A model generated the notes under the pieces. The model saw only the letters and a program-made list of their open reading frames with translations. It was not told where the DNA came from and did no database searches. Of a stretch of 36,827 nt of DNA, positions 1 through 7,498 are shown in pieces. Position numbers and translations under genes: made by a program. The DNA comes from an uncultured Ruminococcus sp. (GTDB taxonomy: Bacteria; Bacillota; Clostridia; Oscillospirales; Ruminococcaceae): the NCBI GenBank assembly GCA_947175975.1, contig CAMWOX010000002.1:1-36827 (forward strand). Reading direction: 5' to 3'. Within the stretch, counting starts at the first letter, position 1. Each line of letters begins with the position of its first letter.

Positions 1-356
1 ATTTTCATGACAGGACACACCAGACGACAGGTGTCTATCAGGTAATCATCCGGTATCAGGATCATACGGAAAAATTAGAGGGACTTGCTGATACGGGAAA
101 TTCTCTTGTAGATTTTTATACAGGAAAACCTGTGATCGTCTGTGACCGGAATCTGCTGCATTCGATACAGCCCAAGCACAGCCATCCGATTCCGTATATG
201 ACCGTTGCAGGCAGTGGAATGCTGGAAGTATTTCAGCCGGATGAAGTTCTGATTTTGCAGGAGCAGGGAAGTACCAGATCTGTAGATGCTTTGATTGGTA
301 TGAGTACCCAGCAAAATCAGAAAGCCATTTTTAATCCGAAATTATTATCTTATTAA
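1..356 (+). CDS. spoIIGA: SpoIIGA, sigma-E processing aspartic protease (3' part, start outside window)
   Basis: Only the C-terminal protease domain is in the window; the reading frame is open from base 3 to a TAA at 354-356. SpoIIGA is the membrane-bound aspartic protease that cleaves the pro-sequence from pro-sigma-E in the mother cell after asymmetric septation. The frame shows the aspartic protease signature GLADTGNSLVDF, with the catalytic Asp in DTGN, followed by TGKPVIV, a C-terminal IPYMTVAGSG strand and an LIGMST segment, as in the family. The N-terminal five-helix membrane domain lies upstream of the window. The next gene, 31 bp downstream, is its substrate sigE, the order known from Bacillus and Clostridia. 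The identification is firm because both the motif and the partner agree. Confidence 0.93.
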   Translation, partial: FHDRTHQTTGVYQVIIRYQDHTEKLEGLADTGNSLVDFYTGKPVIVCDRNLLHSIQPKHSHPIPYMTVAGSGMLEVFQPDEVLILQEQGSTRSVDALIGMSTQQNQKAIFNPKLLSY

Positions 357-387
357 TAATTAATTTTTTTACCAGGGGGGCTTTTTC

Positions 388-1086
388 GTGTATATTTTTC
401 AGAAATTTCTGGCATTCCTCAAAAGACTGTTTCAGCCGGAGGTCAATTACATCAGCGGTGCAGATACGCTGCCGCCGCCGCTTACCCGGGAGGAAGAGGC
501 ATCTGTTTTTGCTGCACTCTCCGCAGGTGATCCCCATGCAAGGGAGCTGTTAATTGTTCATAATCTCCGATTGGTGGTCTACATTGCGAAAAAATTTGAA
601 AGTTCCGGTGTTTGTCTGGAGGATCTGATCTCGATCGGAACAATCGGATTGATTAAAGCAGTCGGGACGTTCTGTCCGGACAAGAACATCAAGCTTGCAA
701 CATATGCTTCCAGATGCATTGAAAATGAGATTCTTATGTTTCTGCGGAAATCTGTGCAGTACAAAGGCGAGGTTTCTATTGATGAGCCATTGAACGTTGA
801 CTGGGATGGCAATGAATTATTATTATCTGATGTGCTGGGTACAGATGATGATATTGTCAGCCGCGGCATTGAATGGGAGGCAGAAAGGGAAATGCTGTAT
901 GCCGCCGTCAATTCCCTGCCGAAGCGTGAACGTGAAATTATGGAACTGCGGTTCGGACTGAATGGACGAAGGGAGTGTACACAGAAAGAAGTAGCTGAAA
1001 AAATCGGGATTTCACAGTCTTATATCTCCAGACTGGAAAAGAAAATTATCAAAAAGCTCCGGCTGGTTCTCGAAGAACAGGTCTAA
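388..1086 (+). CDS. sigE: Pro-sigma-E, early mother-cell sporulation sigma factor
   Basis: A 232-residue sigma-70 family factor that directs RNA polymerase to early mother-cell genes during sporulation. It starts at GTG 388, behind an AGGGGGG stretch at 374-380. Conserved stretches match sigma-E closely: LPPPL before region 2, NLRLVVYIAKKF and DLISIGTIGLIKAV (region 2), YASRCIENEILM (2.4), SIDEPLNVDWDGNELLLSD (region 3), and a region 4.2 helix-turn-helix TQKEVAEKIGISQSYISRL. Residues 1-18 are hydrophobic and basic and look like the pro-sequence, ending at an EVNYISG that aligns with the EVYYIGG region of the Bacillus protein. This pro-sequence is shorter than the roughly 27 residues of B. subtilis. 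No sigG gene follows, unlike the Bacillus arrangement. Confidence 0.95.
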   Translation: MYIFQKFLAFLKRLFQPEVNYISGADTLPPPLTREEEASVFAALSAGDPHARELLIVHNLRLVVYIAKKFESSGVCLEDLISIGTIGLIKAVGTFCPDKNIKLATYASRCIENEILMFLRKSVQYKGEVSIDEPLNVDWDGNELLLSDVLGTDDDIVSRGIEWEAEREMLYAAVNSLPKREREIMELRFGLNGRRECTQKEVAEKIGISQSYISRLEKKIIKKLRLVLEEQV

Positions 1087-1094
1087 GATAATGC

Positions 1095-1123
1095 TTGACA
1101 AATCTGCTCAGATATGATAAATT
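1095..1123 (+). promoter_or_regulatory. Sigma-A-type promoter for the lipoprotein gene
   Basis: TTGACA at 1095-1100 and TAAATT at 1118-1123 are separated by 17 bp. The start point would fall at the left arm of a long inverted repeat that occupies the leader of the lipoprotein gene. The -35 is perfect and the -10 is moderate. Confidence 0.55.
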
Positions 1124-1165
1124 ATAATAAGCAGGATCAGCAGAAAATGCATTCCTGCTTATTAT
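1124..1165 (+). repeat. 13-bp perfect inverted repeat in the leader upstream of the lipoprotein gene
   Basis: The arm ATAATAAGCAGGA (1124-1136) is mirrored exactly by TCCTGCTTATTAT (1153-1165) around a 16-nt loop. No T-run follows, so it is not a standard terminator. It sits between a -10 element and the ribosome binding site (AGGAG, 1172-1176), so it may be an operator or an mRNA leader hairpin. Confidence 0.6.
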
Positions 1166-1185
1166 GATTGTCAGGAGTTATTTTT

Positions 1186-1794
1186 ATGAGATTGTTTTTA
1201 CAGGCGGCGTTTGTGCTGTCAGTTTTCTTGCTTACCGGATGTGCTGGCGGTCGACAGGATGTTAATATGACAGAGGATGAACTACCCTATGGAGCGACGA
1301 TGCGGGAAAACAAGACAGGTTTTGCTGCTCCTATGACATATGACAGGCGTTTTGTGAATGAAGAACAGGTTGCAGTTGTTGCGGATTACTTTGCGGCAAT
1401 TCAGAATCAGGATGCAGAGTTATATCTTGCAAGTGCGTTGCCGCTTTATACAGAATACCAGATTGATGAAGTCTATTCTTATCAGGATGCTGGGGAACTT
1501 GTTGCATCTCTTCATCAGGGAATCGCAGGGCAGACCGGGGAAGATTTTGAATTCAATATGATTTTAATCAATGAATTTGTACAGGATACCAGTTTCGGCG
1601 GTCTGGAGGCAATGCTTGATTTGCTGGATCATGTTTCTGATTCTGATCAGAAATTTTCTGACCAGATGCAGGGTGCATGGGCATTAGAATTAGAATGGAA
1701 TCTGCTGTATAATAACCAGTCCAGTTCCGGCACAGTGGACAGTCAGTGGGTCTATCTGTTCCAGATCAATGATCAGTATTATTGCTGTATGTGA
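1186..1794 (+). CDS. Predicted lipoprotein of unknown function
   Basis: A 202-residue protein with a lipoprotein signal: basic start, hydrophobic segment at residues 4-17 and lipobox LLTGC with Cys19. It should be diacylated and anchored on the outer face of the membrane. The ATG at 1186 is chosen over an upstream in-frame TTG (1168) because AGGAG at 1172-1176 sits 9 bp before it. The mature part is acidic, with a region of about 120 residues (VADYFAAIQNQDAELYLAS) that resembles secreted NTF2-like or DUF4878-type folds, but I do not recognise a named family. rsmE starts 14 bp downstream, so the two are probably co-transcribed from the promoter at 1095. Confidence 0.75.
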   Translation: MRLFLQAAFVLSVFLLTGCAGGRQDVNMTEDELPYGATMRENKTGFAAPMTYDRRFVNEEQVAVVADYFAAIQNQDAELYLASALPLYTEYQIDEVYSYQDAGELVASLHQGIAGQTGEDFEFNMILINEFVQDTSFGGLEAMLDLLDHVSDSDQKFSDQMQGAWALELEWNLLYNNQSSSGTVDSQWVYLFQINDQYYCCM

Positions 1795-1808
1795 TGAGGT
1801 GAATTTCT

Positions 1809-2531
1809 ATGCCAAGATTTTTTGTACAGCATGCTGATCCCGGGCAGATTATTCTCACAGGGGAAGACGCTCATCATATCGGGCATTCCCTCCGGATGCG
1901 TACCGGTGAAATGCTGACGGTCTGTTCGGGTGGAATGGATTATGCGTGCGAAATTATCCGGATGACAGAAACTGAAATATTCCTGCATCCTGTCCGGATT
2001 ACACCATGCGTTTCTGAACCGGATATTTCTGTGACGCTTTATCAGGCAATGCCGAAACAGGACAAGCTTGCAGAGATTATTCAGAAATCTGTGGAGCTGG
2101 GTGTTTCTGAAATTGTTCCTGTTTTAACTACAAGATGCATTGCCAGACCCTCTGTTTCGGATTTTGAAAAAAAAAGGCAGAGACTGCAAAAAATTGCACT
2201 CTCTGCGGCAAAGCAGTCTGGCAGGGGAATGATTCCGAAAGTAAAGCATCTGATCAGTTGGAAAGAAATGCTTGCAGATTCTCAGAAACAAGATCTGAAT
2301 CTCATGCTCTATGAACAGCAAGGCGGCATGCGTTTTGAGCAGGCACTTGTGCCGGGAAAGAAAAAAATTTCGCTTTTCATTGGCAGTGAGGGTGGTATCT
2401 CCCCGGAGGAAGCCAAGGAAGCTGTTTCGGCAGGATTCTGCTCTGTCTGGCTTGGTAACCGGATTCTACGTTGTGAAACAGCTCCCACAGCAGCACTTGC
2501 TATTTTGATGTATCTGACAAAAAACATGTGA
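1809..2531 (+). CDS. rsmE: 16S rRNA (uracil-1498-N3)-methyltransferase RsmE
   Basis: A 240-residue SPOUT-class (knotted) methyltransferase that methylates U1498 of 16S rRNA using SAM. The N-terminal PUA-like part carries the typical MPRFFV start and GEDAHHIGHSLRMRTGE; the C-terminal knot carries the signatures LFIGSEGGISPEEA and LGNRILRCETAPTAAL, which bind SAM. QAMPKQDKLAEIIQKSVELG and the KQSGRGMIP segment are also family hallmarks. The length is standard. ATG 1809 is preceded by GAGGTG at 1796-1801, immediately after the stop of the lipoprotein gene. In many Firmicutes rsmE follows prmA; here it follows a lipoprotein gene instead. Confidence 0.96.
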   Translation: MPRFFVQHADPGQIILTGEDAHHIGHSLRMRTGEMLTVCSGGMDYACEIIRMTETEIFLHPVRITPCVSEPDISVTLYQAMPKQDKLAEIIQKSVELGVSEIVPVLTTRCIARPSVSDFEKKRQRLQKIALSAAKQSGRGMIPKVKHLISWKEMLADSQKQDLNLMLYEQQGGMRFEQALVPGKKKISLFIGSEGGISPEEAKEAVSAGFCSVWLGNRILRCETAPTAALAILMYLTKNM

Positions 2532-2558
2532 AAATTTTCTGAAATTTTAGAAATACTA

Positions 2559-2587
2559 TTGAAATTCGGGAAAGAATATGTTATAAT
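2559..2587 (+). promoter_or_regulatory. Sigma-A-type promoter for the acidic membrane protein
   Basis: TTGAAA at 2559-2564 and TATAAT at 2582-2587 are separated by 17 bp. They give the small gene at 2681 its own promoter with a leader of roughly 85 nt. Confidence 0.7.
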
Positions 2588-2680
2588 AAACTTGTAATCA
2601 CTTGCAGAGAACCGCAGATACTCTGCTAATATTGCAATCGGATTGATTTTTACTGATTCTGCGGAGAAAGAGGAAAATTT

Positions 2681-3064
2681 ATGAAAAATTTGAAACTCAT
2701 CGGTGTGATCGTTGCAACTGCTGTTGCGACAGCAACCGCTGTTCTGCTTGTATTGCAGAGAAGCCGTAAAAAGAACAGAATGCGCTTTGACAGCAGTGAT
2801 TTTGATGATGACGATTTCATGAATGATGTATATAACTGCACACCGGATGATCTGGATGTGGATTTCCCGGAGGAGTCTCAAGAAGAGGACATGCTTGACG
2901 AGATGGCGGATGCCGCTGAGGAAGTTGTGGAGGAAGTCAAGGAGATTATTTCTGAAGCAACAGAAAAAGCAGTAGATGCTATGGATGCTGTGATGGATGA
3001 TGCCAACGAAGCACTGGATGAATCAGCAGATCTCATGGATGATACAGATTCTGAGAAAGAATAA
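2681..3064 (+). CDS. Small membrane-anchored acidic protein, unknown function
   Basis: A 127-residue protein with one N-terminal transmembrane helix (about residues 5-25, rich in Val, Ala and Thr), then a short basic stretch RSRKKNR, then an extremely acidic tail. By the positive-inside rule the basic stretch and tail should be cytoplasmic. The tail (about residues 60-127) is Ala/Glu/Asp-rich with heptad-like spacing (VVEEVKEIISEATEKAVDAM) and probably forms a long helix or coiled coil. AGAGG lies before the ATG. It has its own promoter and a strong terminator and so forms a single-gene unit. It resembles the general class of YtxH-like or apolipoprotein-like low-complexity proteins, but I cannot assign a family. 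Confidence 0.75.
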   Translation: MKNLKLIGVIVATAVATATAVLLVLQRSRKKNRMRFDSSDFDDDDFMNDVYNCTPDDLDVDFPEESQEEDMLDEMADAAEEVVEEVKEIISEATEKAVDAMDAVMDDANEALDESADLMDDTDSEKE

Positions 3065-3072
3065 TAAAAAAT

Positions 3073-3105
3073 GCCCTGATCACAGAGATCAGGGCTGATT
3101 TTTTT
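3073..3105 (+). terminator. Intrinsic terminator after the acidic membrane protein
   Basis: A perfect 9-bp stem, GCCCTGATC (3073-3081) with GATCAGGGC (3087-3095), has a 5-nt loop and is followed by TGA and seven T. It separates the + strand unit from the convergent tautomerase gene that ends at 3110. Confidence 0.92.
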
Positions 3106-3109
3106 GCAA

Positions 3110-3451
3110 TCAGAAATTATTTCCATTCCATCCCCAGTCGGGTGTGCCGAAATAGCTAATATAAATCCGGTTCTGGGGAATGTTTAGTTCTGCCTGAATC
3201 AGTTCACAGATCCGGGCAGTCAGATTCTCAGAAGCCGGGGAAGAAACTGCACCGCAGATCTGTACTTGAATCATTGCTGCTGGTGCATCTGATCCCTGAT
3301 AATAGAGAATCGCATCCGGTTCAAGCGATACCATGAGCCATTGCTCGGATTTGCCGGGCAGAGCAGTAATGGCTTTTCCTAAACCTGCTTTGACAGCTTC
3401 CTGTTGTGCCTTGGAAACAGGCTGATTGGTCTTGACGTTAATAAATGGCAT
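3110..3451 (-). CDS. Tautomerase / macrophage migration inhibitory factor (MIF) family protein
   Basis: A 113-residue MIF-like protein. The start is placed at the ATG at 3449-3451 because the mature protein then begins with Pro2, the catalytic N-terminal proline of this superfamily, and AGGAGG lies just upstream (3459-3464). A longer in-frame extension to 3586 runs into the upstream gene and is rejected. MPFINVKTN, GKSEQWLMV (with the Lys at the MIF K32 position) and the end NRIYISYFG followed by WGWNGNNF match MIF homologues. Such proteins form trimers and tautomerise keto/enol substrates such as phenylpyruvate; the real substrate here is unknown. It lies 19 bp after the DtxR-like regulator gene, so the two are very likely one operon. 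Confidence 0.88.
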   Translation of the reverse strand: MPFINVKTNQPVSKAQQEAVKAGLGKAITALPGKSEQWLMVSLEPDAILYYQGSDAPAAMIQVQICGAVSSPASENLTARICELIQAELNIPQNRIYISYFGTPDWGWNGNNF

Positions 3452-3470
3452 AAAAATTCCTCCTGTCAGA

Positions 3471-3866
3471 TTATTTCTTTCTGTGATTTGCCTGCTCCAG
3501 AGTTCTGCTCGTAGAGCTGCAAAGTTTCTTGATTGTGTGTTCCGGAAATGTAGATAAAAACAAATAGGCATGGTCTTTTGCTTCATCCGGCGGCAAACGC
3601 AGGATTTTCCGGAAAAATAAATAAATCAGGTCATAGTCTGTATTGAACTGCTTTGCAACTTCTCTGCCTTTGGCAGTCAGTTTGACAGATTCGCAGTAAT
3701 CCGGATAGACAAGATCCATTTCCACCATGCATTTCATCATTTTGCTGACGCTGGGACGTGTCACATTGAGACTTCTGGCAACATCCACACAGCGGATTCT
3801 GGACAGTTCATGCTCCAGATGATAGATACACAGCAGATAGCGGCATTGTCCGGCACATACTCTCAT
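3471..3866 (-). CDS. DtxR/MntR-like winged-helix regulator, cysteine-rich
   Basis: A 131-residue protein aligning with the N-terminal DNA-binding and dimerisation domains of the DtxR/MntR family: VDVARSLNVTRPSVSKMMKC is the recognition helix-turn-helix and VKLTAKGREVA the wing. No SH3-like third domain is present, as in MntR. The start ATG (3864-3866) is chosen because a near-perfect promoter at 3907-3935 would start transcription around 3900, making the longer frame impossible; the ATG three codons upstream is an alternative. By hand alignment the usual Mn/Fe ligands (Asp8, Glu11, His77, Glu99, Glu102, His103 of MntR) are mostly replaced, while six Cys fall within the first 55 residues. It may sense a thiol-reactive signal or a thiophilic metal. 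It is co-transcribed with the tautomerase. Confidence 0.78.
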   Translation of the reverse strand: MRVCAGQCRYLLCIYHLEHELSRIRCVDVARSLNVTRPSVSKMMKCMVEMDLVYPDYCESVKLTAKGREVAKQFNTDYDLIYLFFRKILRLPPDEAKDHAYLFLSTFPEHTIKKLCSSTSRTLEQANHRKK

Positions 3867-3906
3867 GGTATTCATCTCTTTTCTATGGAAAGTGATCATT
3901 TTCTTT

Positions 3907-3935
3907 ATCATAACATGAAATCCGTCAGTTGTCAA
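3907..3935 (-). promoter_or_regulatory. Consensus promoter of the DtxR-like regulator-tautomerase operon
   Basis: On the minus strand TTGACA (3930-3935) and TATGAT (3907-3912) are separated by 17 bp. It stands back to back with the murD promoter. A short inverted repeat, TTTCAG (3940-3945) with CTGAAA (3954-3959), lies between the two and could be an operator. Confidence 0.82.
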
Positions 3936-3962
3936 GAATTTTCAGATTTTTTCCTGAAATGA

Positions 3963-3991
3963 TTGATTTTTACACAGCAATCTGCTATAAT
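3963..3991 (+). promoter_or_regulatory. Promoter of the murD operon
   Basis: TTGATT at 3963-3968 and TATAAT at 3986-3991 are separated by 17 bp. Transcription would start near 3998, with AGGAGGG at 4013-4019 ahead of the murD ATG. Confidence 0.8.
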
Positions 3992-4028
3992 GAATAATAA
4001 GATTATTTTTTCAGGAGGGTATTTTTAG

Positions 4029-5423
4029 ATGAAGACAGAACATTTTTTTAAGATGCTTCAGGCAAAACGTGTTGCATTTATCGGAACAGGTGTGAGTCAT
4101 ACGGAGCTGATCCGGAAATTCCGTGAAAAACAAATAGAAATTACAGTCTGTGATAAGAGAAATGCAGAGCAGTTTCAGGCTGTTTATGACGAATTATCCG
4201 CATTGGGTGTAAAGTTTATCCTGGGTGAGCATTACCTGGATTCGCTCACAGATTTTGATATTGTATTCCGTACACCTGGCATGTATTTCCATCATCCGGC
4301 ATTGACGAAAGCCAGACAGGCTGGTGTCGTGATTACTTCGGAAATGGAAGTATTTTTTGACTTATGTCCCTGTAAGATCTATGCTGTGACGGGATCGGAT
4401 GGAAAATCAACTTCAACTACGTTGATTGCTGAGATACTGGAAGCTTCTGGAAAGAAAGTCTACAAGGGCGGTAATATCGGTAAGGCACTTTTGCCGCTGA
4501 TTGAAGAAATCACCGAAAATGATGTTGCTGTGGTAGAATTATCCAGTTTCCAACTGATTTCCATGCGAAAATCCCCGGATGTGGCATTGATTACGAATAT
4601 TACGCCGAATCATCTGGACGTACATGGTACAATGGAAGAATACACAGAATCCAAAACAAATCTGATTTTGCATCAGAATGCATTCTCCAGAACGGTTCTG
4701 AATTATGATAATCAGGGAACAAGGGATTTACAAAATCTTGTCCGAGGAAAATTAAACTGGTTCACACGACAGACAATTCCGGAACGGGGAGCGTATCTCC
4801 GGGATGATGGTATGCTCTGCTATATCGAGAATCATGCAATCATACCTGTGGTGCACAAAGATCAGATCCGGATTCCCGGTATGCACAATGTCGAGAATTT
4901 TCTTGGTGTGATTGCCGCACTCTGGGGTGAAGTAGAAATTGATCAGATTGTCCGGGTTGCTGAAAATTTTGGCGGTGTAGAACACCGTATTGAATTTGTC
5001 CGGGAAGTCAACGGCGTAAAATATTACAATGACAGCATTGCGACAAGTCCCACAAGGGTGCTTGCAGGACTGAAAAGTTTTGACCAGAAAATTATTGTGC
5101 TTGCTGGTGGCTATGATAAAAAAATTCCGTTTGAACCAATGGCAGAGACTGTCTGCGACAGAGTTAAATTACTGATTCTGATGGGGGCAACAGCGGATAA
5201 AATCCAGAAAGCCATTACATCTTCTGGAAATTATGATCCTGGGAAATTGAAAATATTGCGTGTAAATTCCATGGAAGAGGCTGTGTCAACAGCATACAGA
5301 GAAGCAAGATCCGGCGATATTGTCACGCTTTCTCCGGCTTGTGCAAGTTTTGACTGGTATCCGAATTTTGAAGTCCGGGGACAGCATTTTAAAAATTTAG
5401 TAGGGGGACTTTCAGAATCATGA
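4029..5423 (+). CDS. murD: UDP-N-acetylmuramoyl-L-alanine--D-glutamate ligase MurD
   Basis: A 464-residue cytoplasmic ATP-dependent ligase that adds D-glutamate to UDP-MurNAc-L-Ala in peptidoglycan precursor synthesis. The N-terminal domain binds the nucleotide-sugar (VAFIGTGVSHTELI). The central Mur ligase ATPase domain has P-loop TGSDGKSTST (about residues 121-130), NITPNHLDVHG (about 190-200) and the Lys of TESKTNL (about residue 209) that is carbamylated in the family. The C-terminal domain has YNDSIATSPTR and LSPACASFDWYPNFEVRG, which are specific for MurD. ATG 4029 follows AGGAGGG. It lies outside a dcw cluster and heads an operon with two peptidases; the next gene overlaps its stop by 4 nt (ATGA). 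Confidence 0.96.
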   Translation: MKTEHFFKMLQAKRVAFIGTGVSHTELIRKFREKQIEITVCDKRNAEQFQAVYDELSALGVKFILGEHYLDSLTDFDIVFRTPGMYFHHPALTKARQAGVVITSEMEVFFDLCPCKIYAVTGSDGKSTSTTLIAEILEASGKKVYKGGNIGKALLPLIEEITENDVAVVELSSFQLISMRKSPDVALITNITPNHLDVHGTMEEYTESKTNLILHQNAFSRTVLNYDNQGTRDLQNLVRGKLNWFTRQTIPERGAYLRDDGMLCYIENHAIIPVVHKDQIRIPGMHNVENFLGVIAALWGEVEIDQIVRVAENFGGVEHRIEFVREVNGVKYYNDSIATSPTRVLAGLKSFDQKIIVLAGGYDKKIPFEPMAETVCDRVKLLILMGATADKIQKAITSSGNYDPGKLKILRVNSMEEAVSTAYREARSGDIVTLSPACASFDWYPNFEVRGQHFKNLVGGLSES

Positions 5424-6442
5424 ATAAAAAAGAACTGAAAAAATTAATGACAGTGTTATGCCAGGAGAATGGCATTTCCGGCGATGAGTCGGATATTTCA
5501 AAGACTGCCCGTAAAAAGCTGAAGAAATACTGTCCGGATGCCCGGATTGAAAACGGCAATGTGATTGGATCACTGGGAAATCAGAATCCAAATGCCTGGC
5601 ATGTTCTGCTGGATGCCCACATGGATAAAGTGGGATTGATTGTCACCAGTATCACAGATGATGGATTCGTGACAGTCGGGAATGTCGGTGGACTTGACCG
5701 GAGATGGTTTCCGGCACAGCGGGTATGTATTCATGGTACAAAGAGTATTTATGGAATTATTTCCACACTGCCGCCGCATCTGGCATCCGGTGAGGAAAAA
5801 GTCCAGAAAATAGAACAGGTCAGAATTGATACCGGCTATGACGCTGAAAGTCTCCGTGAGTTTGTCTCAATCGGAGACAGCGTCACATTCTGTGGCTACA
5901 CCGGAGAATTGGCAGGTGGCAGATTTAGTTCGCCGGCATTGGATGACCGTTCTGGCATGGCTGCTATTTTCTATGCACTGGATGAGATCTGGCAGGAAGA
6001 TCTGGACTGCAAAGTGACAGTGTTATTTTCCAATCGAGAGGAAGTCAACGGATGCGGTGCAAAAACAGGCTGTTTTTCAATTAATCCGGATATTGCACTC
6101 GCTGTGGATGTGTCATTTGCAGGAGACGGCAAACTCTGTAAGACAGGAAAAGCTGGAGAGGGTGCAATGATTGGATTTTCTCCGTCTCTAGACAGAGGTC
6201 TGTCACAGGAACTTGTTGCGCATGCGATTCATGAAAAGATTCCCTATCAGTATGAAGTCATGAATGGCAGGACAGGTACAAATGCGGATGATTTTGCAGT
6301 CTGCCGGGATGGTGTAGAGACCTGTACGGTGTCAATTCCATTATATTATATGCATACACCTGTGGAAGTCGTGGATGTGAATGATGTAAAAAACACAGGC
6401 AAATTGCTTGCGGCATTCCTGAAAGGGATTCTGAATGATTAA
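5420..6442 (+). CDS. M42 family metallo-aminopeptidase (first of a tandem pair)
   Basis: A 340-residue M42 family (glutamyl aminopeptidase / deblocking aminopeptidase, the old cellulase M) protein. The di-metal site is visible: His67 and Asp69 in DAHMDKVGLIV, Asp176 in ALDDRSG, Glu207/Glu208 in REEVNGCG, Asp230 in AVDVSFAG and His312 in MHTP. Family members form large tetrahedral dodecamers that trim peptides in the cytoplasm; they are not true cellulases. Its ATG overlaps the murD stop by 4 nt, suggesting translational coupling. The 24-bp gap to the next gene contains a good SD for a second, distinct M42 protein. The substrate cannot be told from sequence. Confidence 0.9.
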   Translation: MNKKELKKLMTVLCQENGISGDESDISKTARKKLKKYCPDARIENGNVIGSLGNQNPNAWHVLLDAHMDKVGLIVTSITDDGFVTVGNVGGLDRRWFPAQRVCIHGTKSIYGIISTLPPHLASGEEKVQKIEQVRIDTGYDAESLREFVSIGDSVTFCGYTGELAGGRFSSPALDDRSGMAAIFYALDEIWQEDLDCKVTVLFSNREEVNGCGAKTGCFSINPDIALAVDVSFAGDGKLCKTGKAGEGAMIGFSPSLDRGLSQELVAHAIHEKIPYQYEVMNGRTGTNADDFAVCRDGVETCTVSIPLYYMHTPVEVVDVNDVKNTGKLLAAFLKGILND

Positions 6443-6466
6443 AGTTTTTTAAAAGGAGTTTTTGAT

Positions 6467-7498
6467 TTGTTAGCATATTTGAAAGAATTATGTGCAGTCT
6501 GCGGTACTTCCGGTGTGGAACAGGCTGTACGGGATTATCTGCTGGAAAAAATCAAGGATTTTCCAGGGATTCTTGAGTGCCGGACAGATAGTCTCGGTAA
6601 TGTATTAGTGCATAAAAAAGGCAGAAAAAAAGCAGCACATACTGTCATGATCGGCGCACACATGGATGAAGTCGGACTGATTGTCCGGGATATTCTGCCG
6701 GATGGCAGATGTGCATTGGATACAGTTGGCGGAATTGATCCGGATGTTGTTATTGGCAGAACCATGCAGATTCCCGATATTGGTTATGGTGTTGTTGGCT
6801 GTGAAGCTGTGCATAATTTGAATCCGGAAAACCGGGAGAAAAAACCAGACAAAAAAGATCTGATTCTGGATCTTGGTGCGAAAAACCGGGAAGAAATAGC
6901 AGATCTTTCAATTCTGCCAGGTGATGCTGTGTATTTTCTGAGCAGATGGGTAACACTCGGCGGCGGTAGCCGGGTTTCTTCCAAAGCAATTGATGACCGT
7001 TTTGGCTGTGCCTGTATGCTGAAAATGTTGCAGGGCGAGATCGCCTATGATACCTGGTTCTGCTTTTTTGTCCAGGAGGAAATCGGACTGCGTGGAAGCA
7101 AGACTGCTAGCTATGCCATTAATCCGGATTTTGCACTGATTCTGGAAACAACTACGGCAGGAGATCTGGATGGTGTGACTGGGGCTGACAGAGTCTGTTG
7201 CCTGGGAAAAGGTCCGGTTGTGTCTTTCATGGACAGAGCAACGATCTATGATAAAGAATTATATAAAATGGCTTTTGAACAGGCTGAAATATTAAACATT
7301 CCCTGTCAGACCAAAACCAGAATCGCAGGCGGCAATGATGCTGGTTCTGTGCATGTTTCCAGAACAGGTGTCCGCACTCTGGCGATTTCGATTCCATGCA
7401 GATACTTGCATTCTCCTTATTGTATGGCACAGATCAGTGACATGGAACAGAGTTATCTCCTGGCGGAAAAGATGCTCGAACGGATGCATGAGCTATGA
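6467..7498 (+). CDS. M42 family metallo-aminopeptidase (second of a tandem pair)
   Basis: A 343-residue paralogue of the preceding protein, clearly diverged from it. Metal and catalytic positions are kept: His65 and Asp67 in GAHMDEVGLIV, Asp177 in AIDDRFG, Glu204/Glu205 in VQEEIGLRG, ILETTTAGD, and the late His in LHSP. The start is TTG 6467, supported by AAAGGAG at 6452-6458; no ATG is better placed. M42 subunits of different specificity can co-assemble into hetero-oligomers in some archaea, so a mixed dodecamer with the upstream partner is possible but not shown. The GNAT gene overlaps its stop by 4 nt. Confidence 0.9.
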   Translation: MLAYLKELCAVCGTSGVEQAVRDYLLEKIKDFPGILECRTDSLGNVLVHKKGRKKAAHTVMIGAHMDEVGLIVRDILPDGRCALDTVGGIDPDVVIGRTMQIPDIGYGVVGCEAVHNLNPENREKKPDKKDLILDLGAKNREEIADLSILPGDAVYFLSRWVTLGGGSRVSSKAIDDRFGCACMLKMLQGEIAYDTWFCFFVQEEIGLRGSKTASYAINPDFALILETTTAGDLDGVTGADRVCCLGKGPVVSFMDRATIYDKELYKMAFEQAEILNIPCQTKTRIAGGNDAGSVHVSRTGVRTLAISIPCRYLHSPYCMAQISDMEQSYLLAEKMLERMHEL

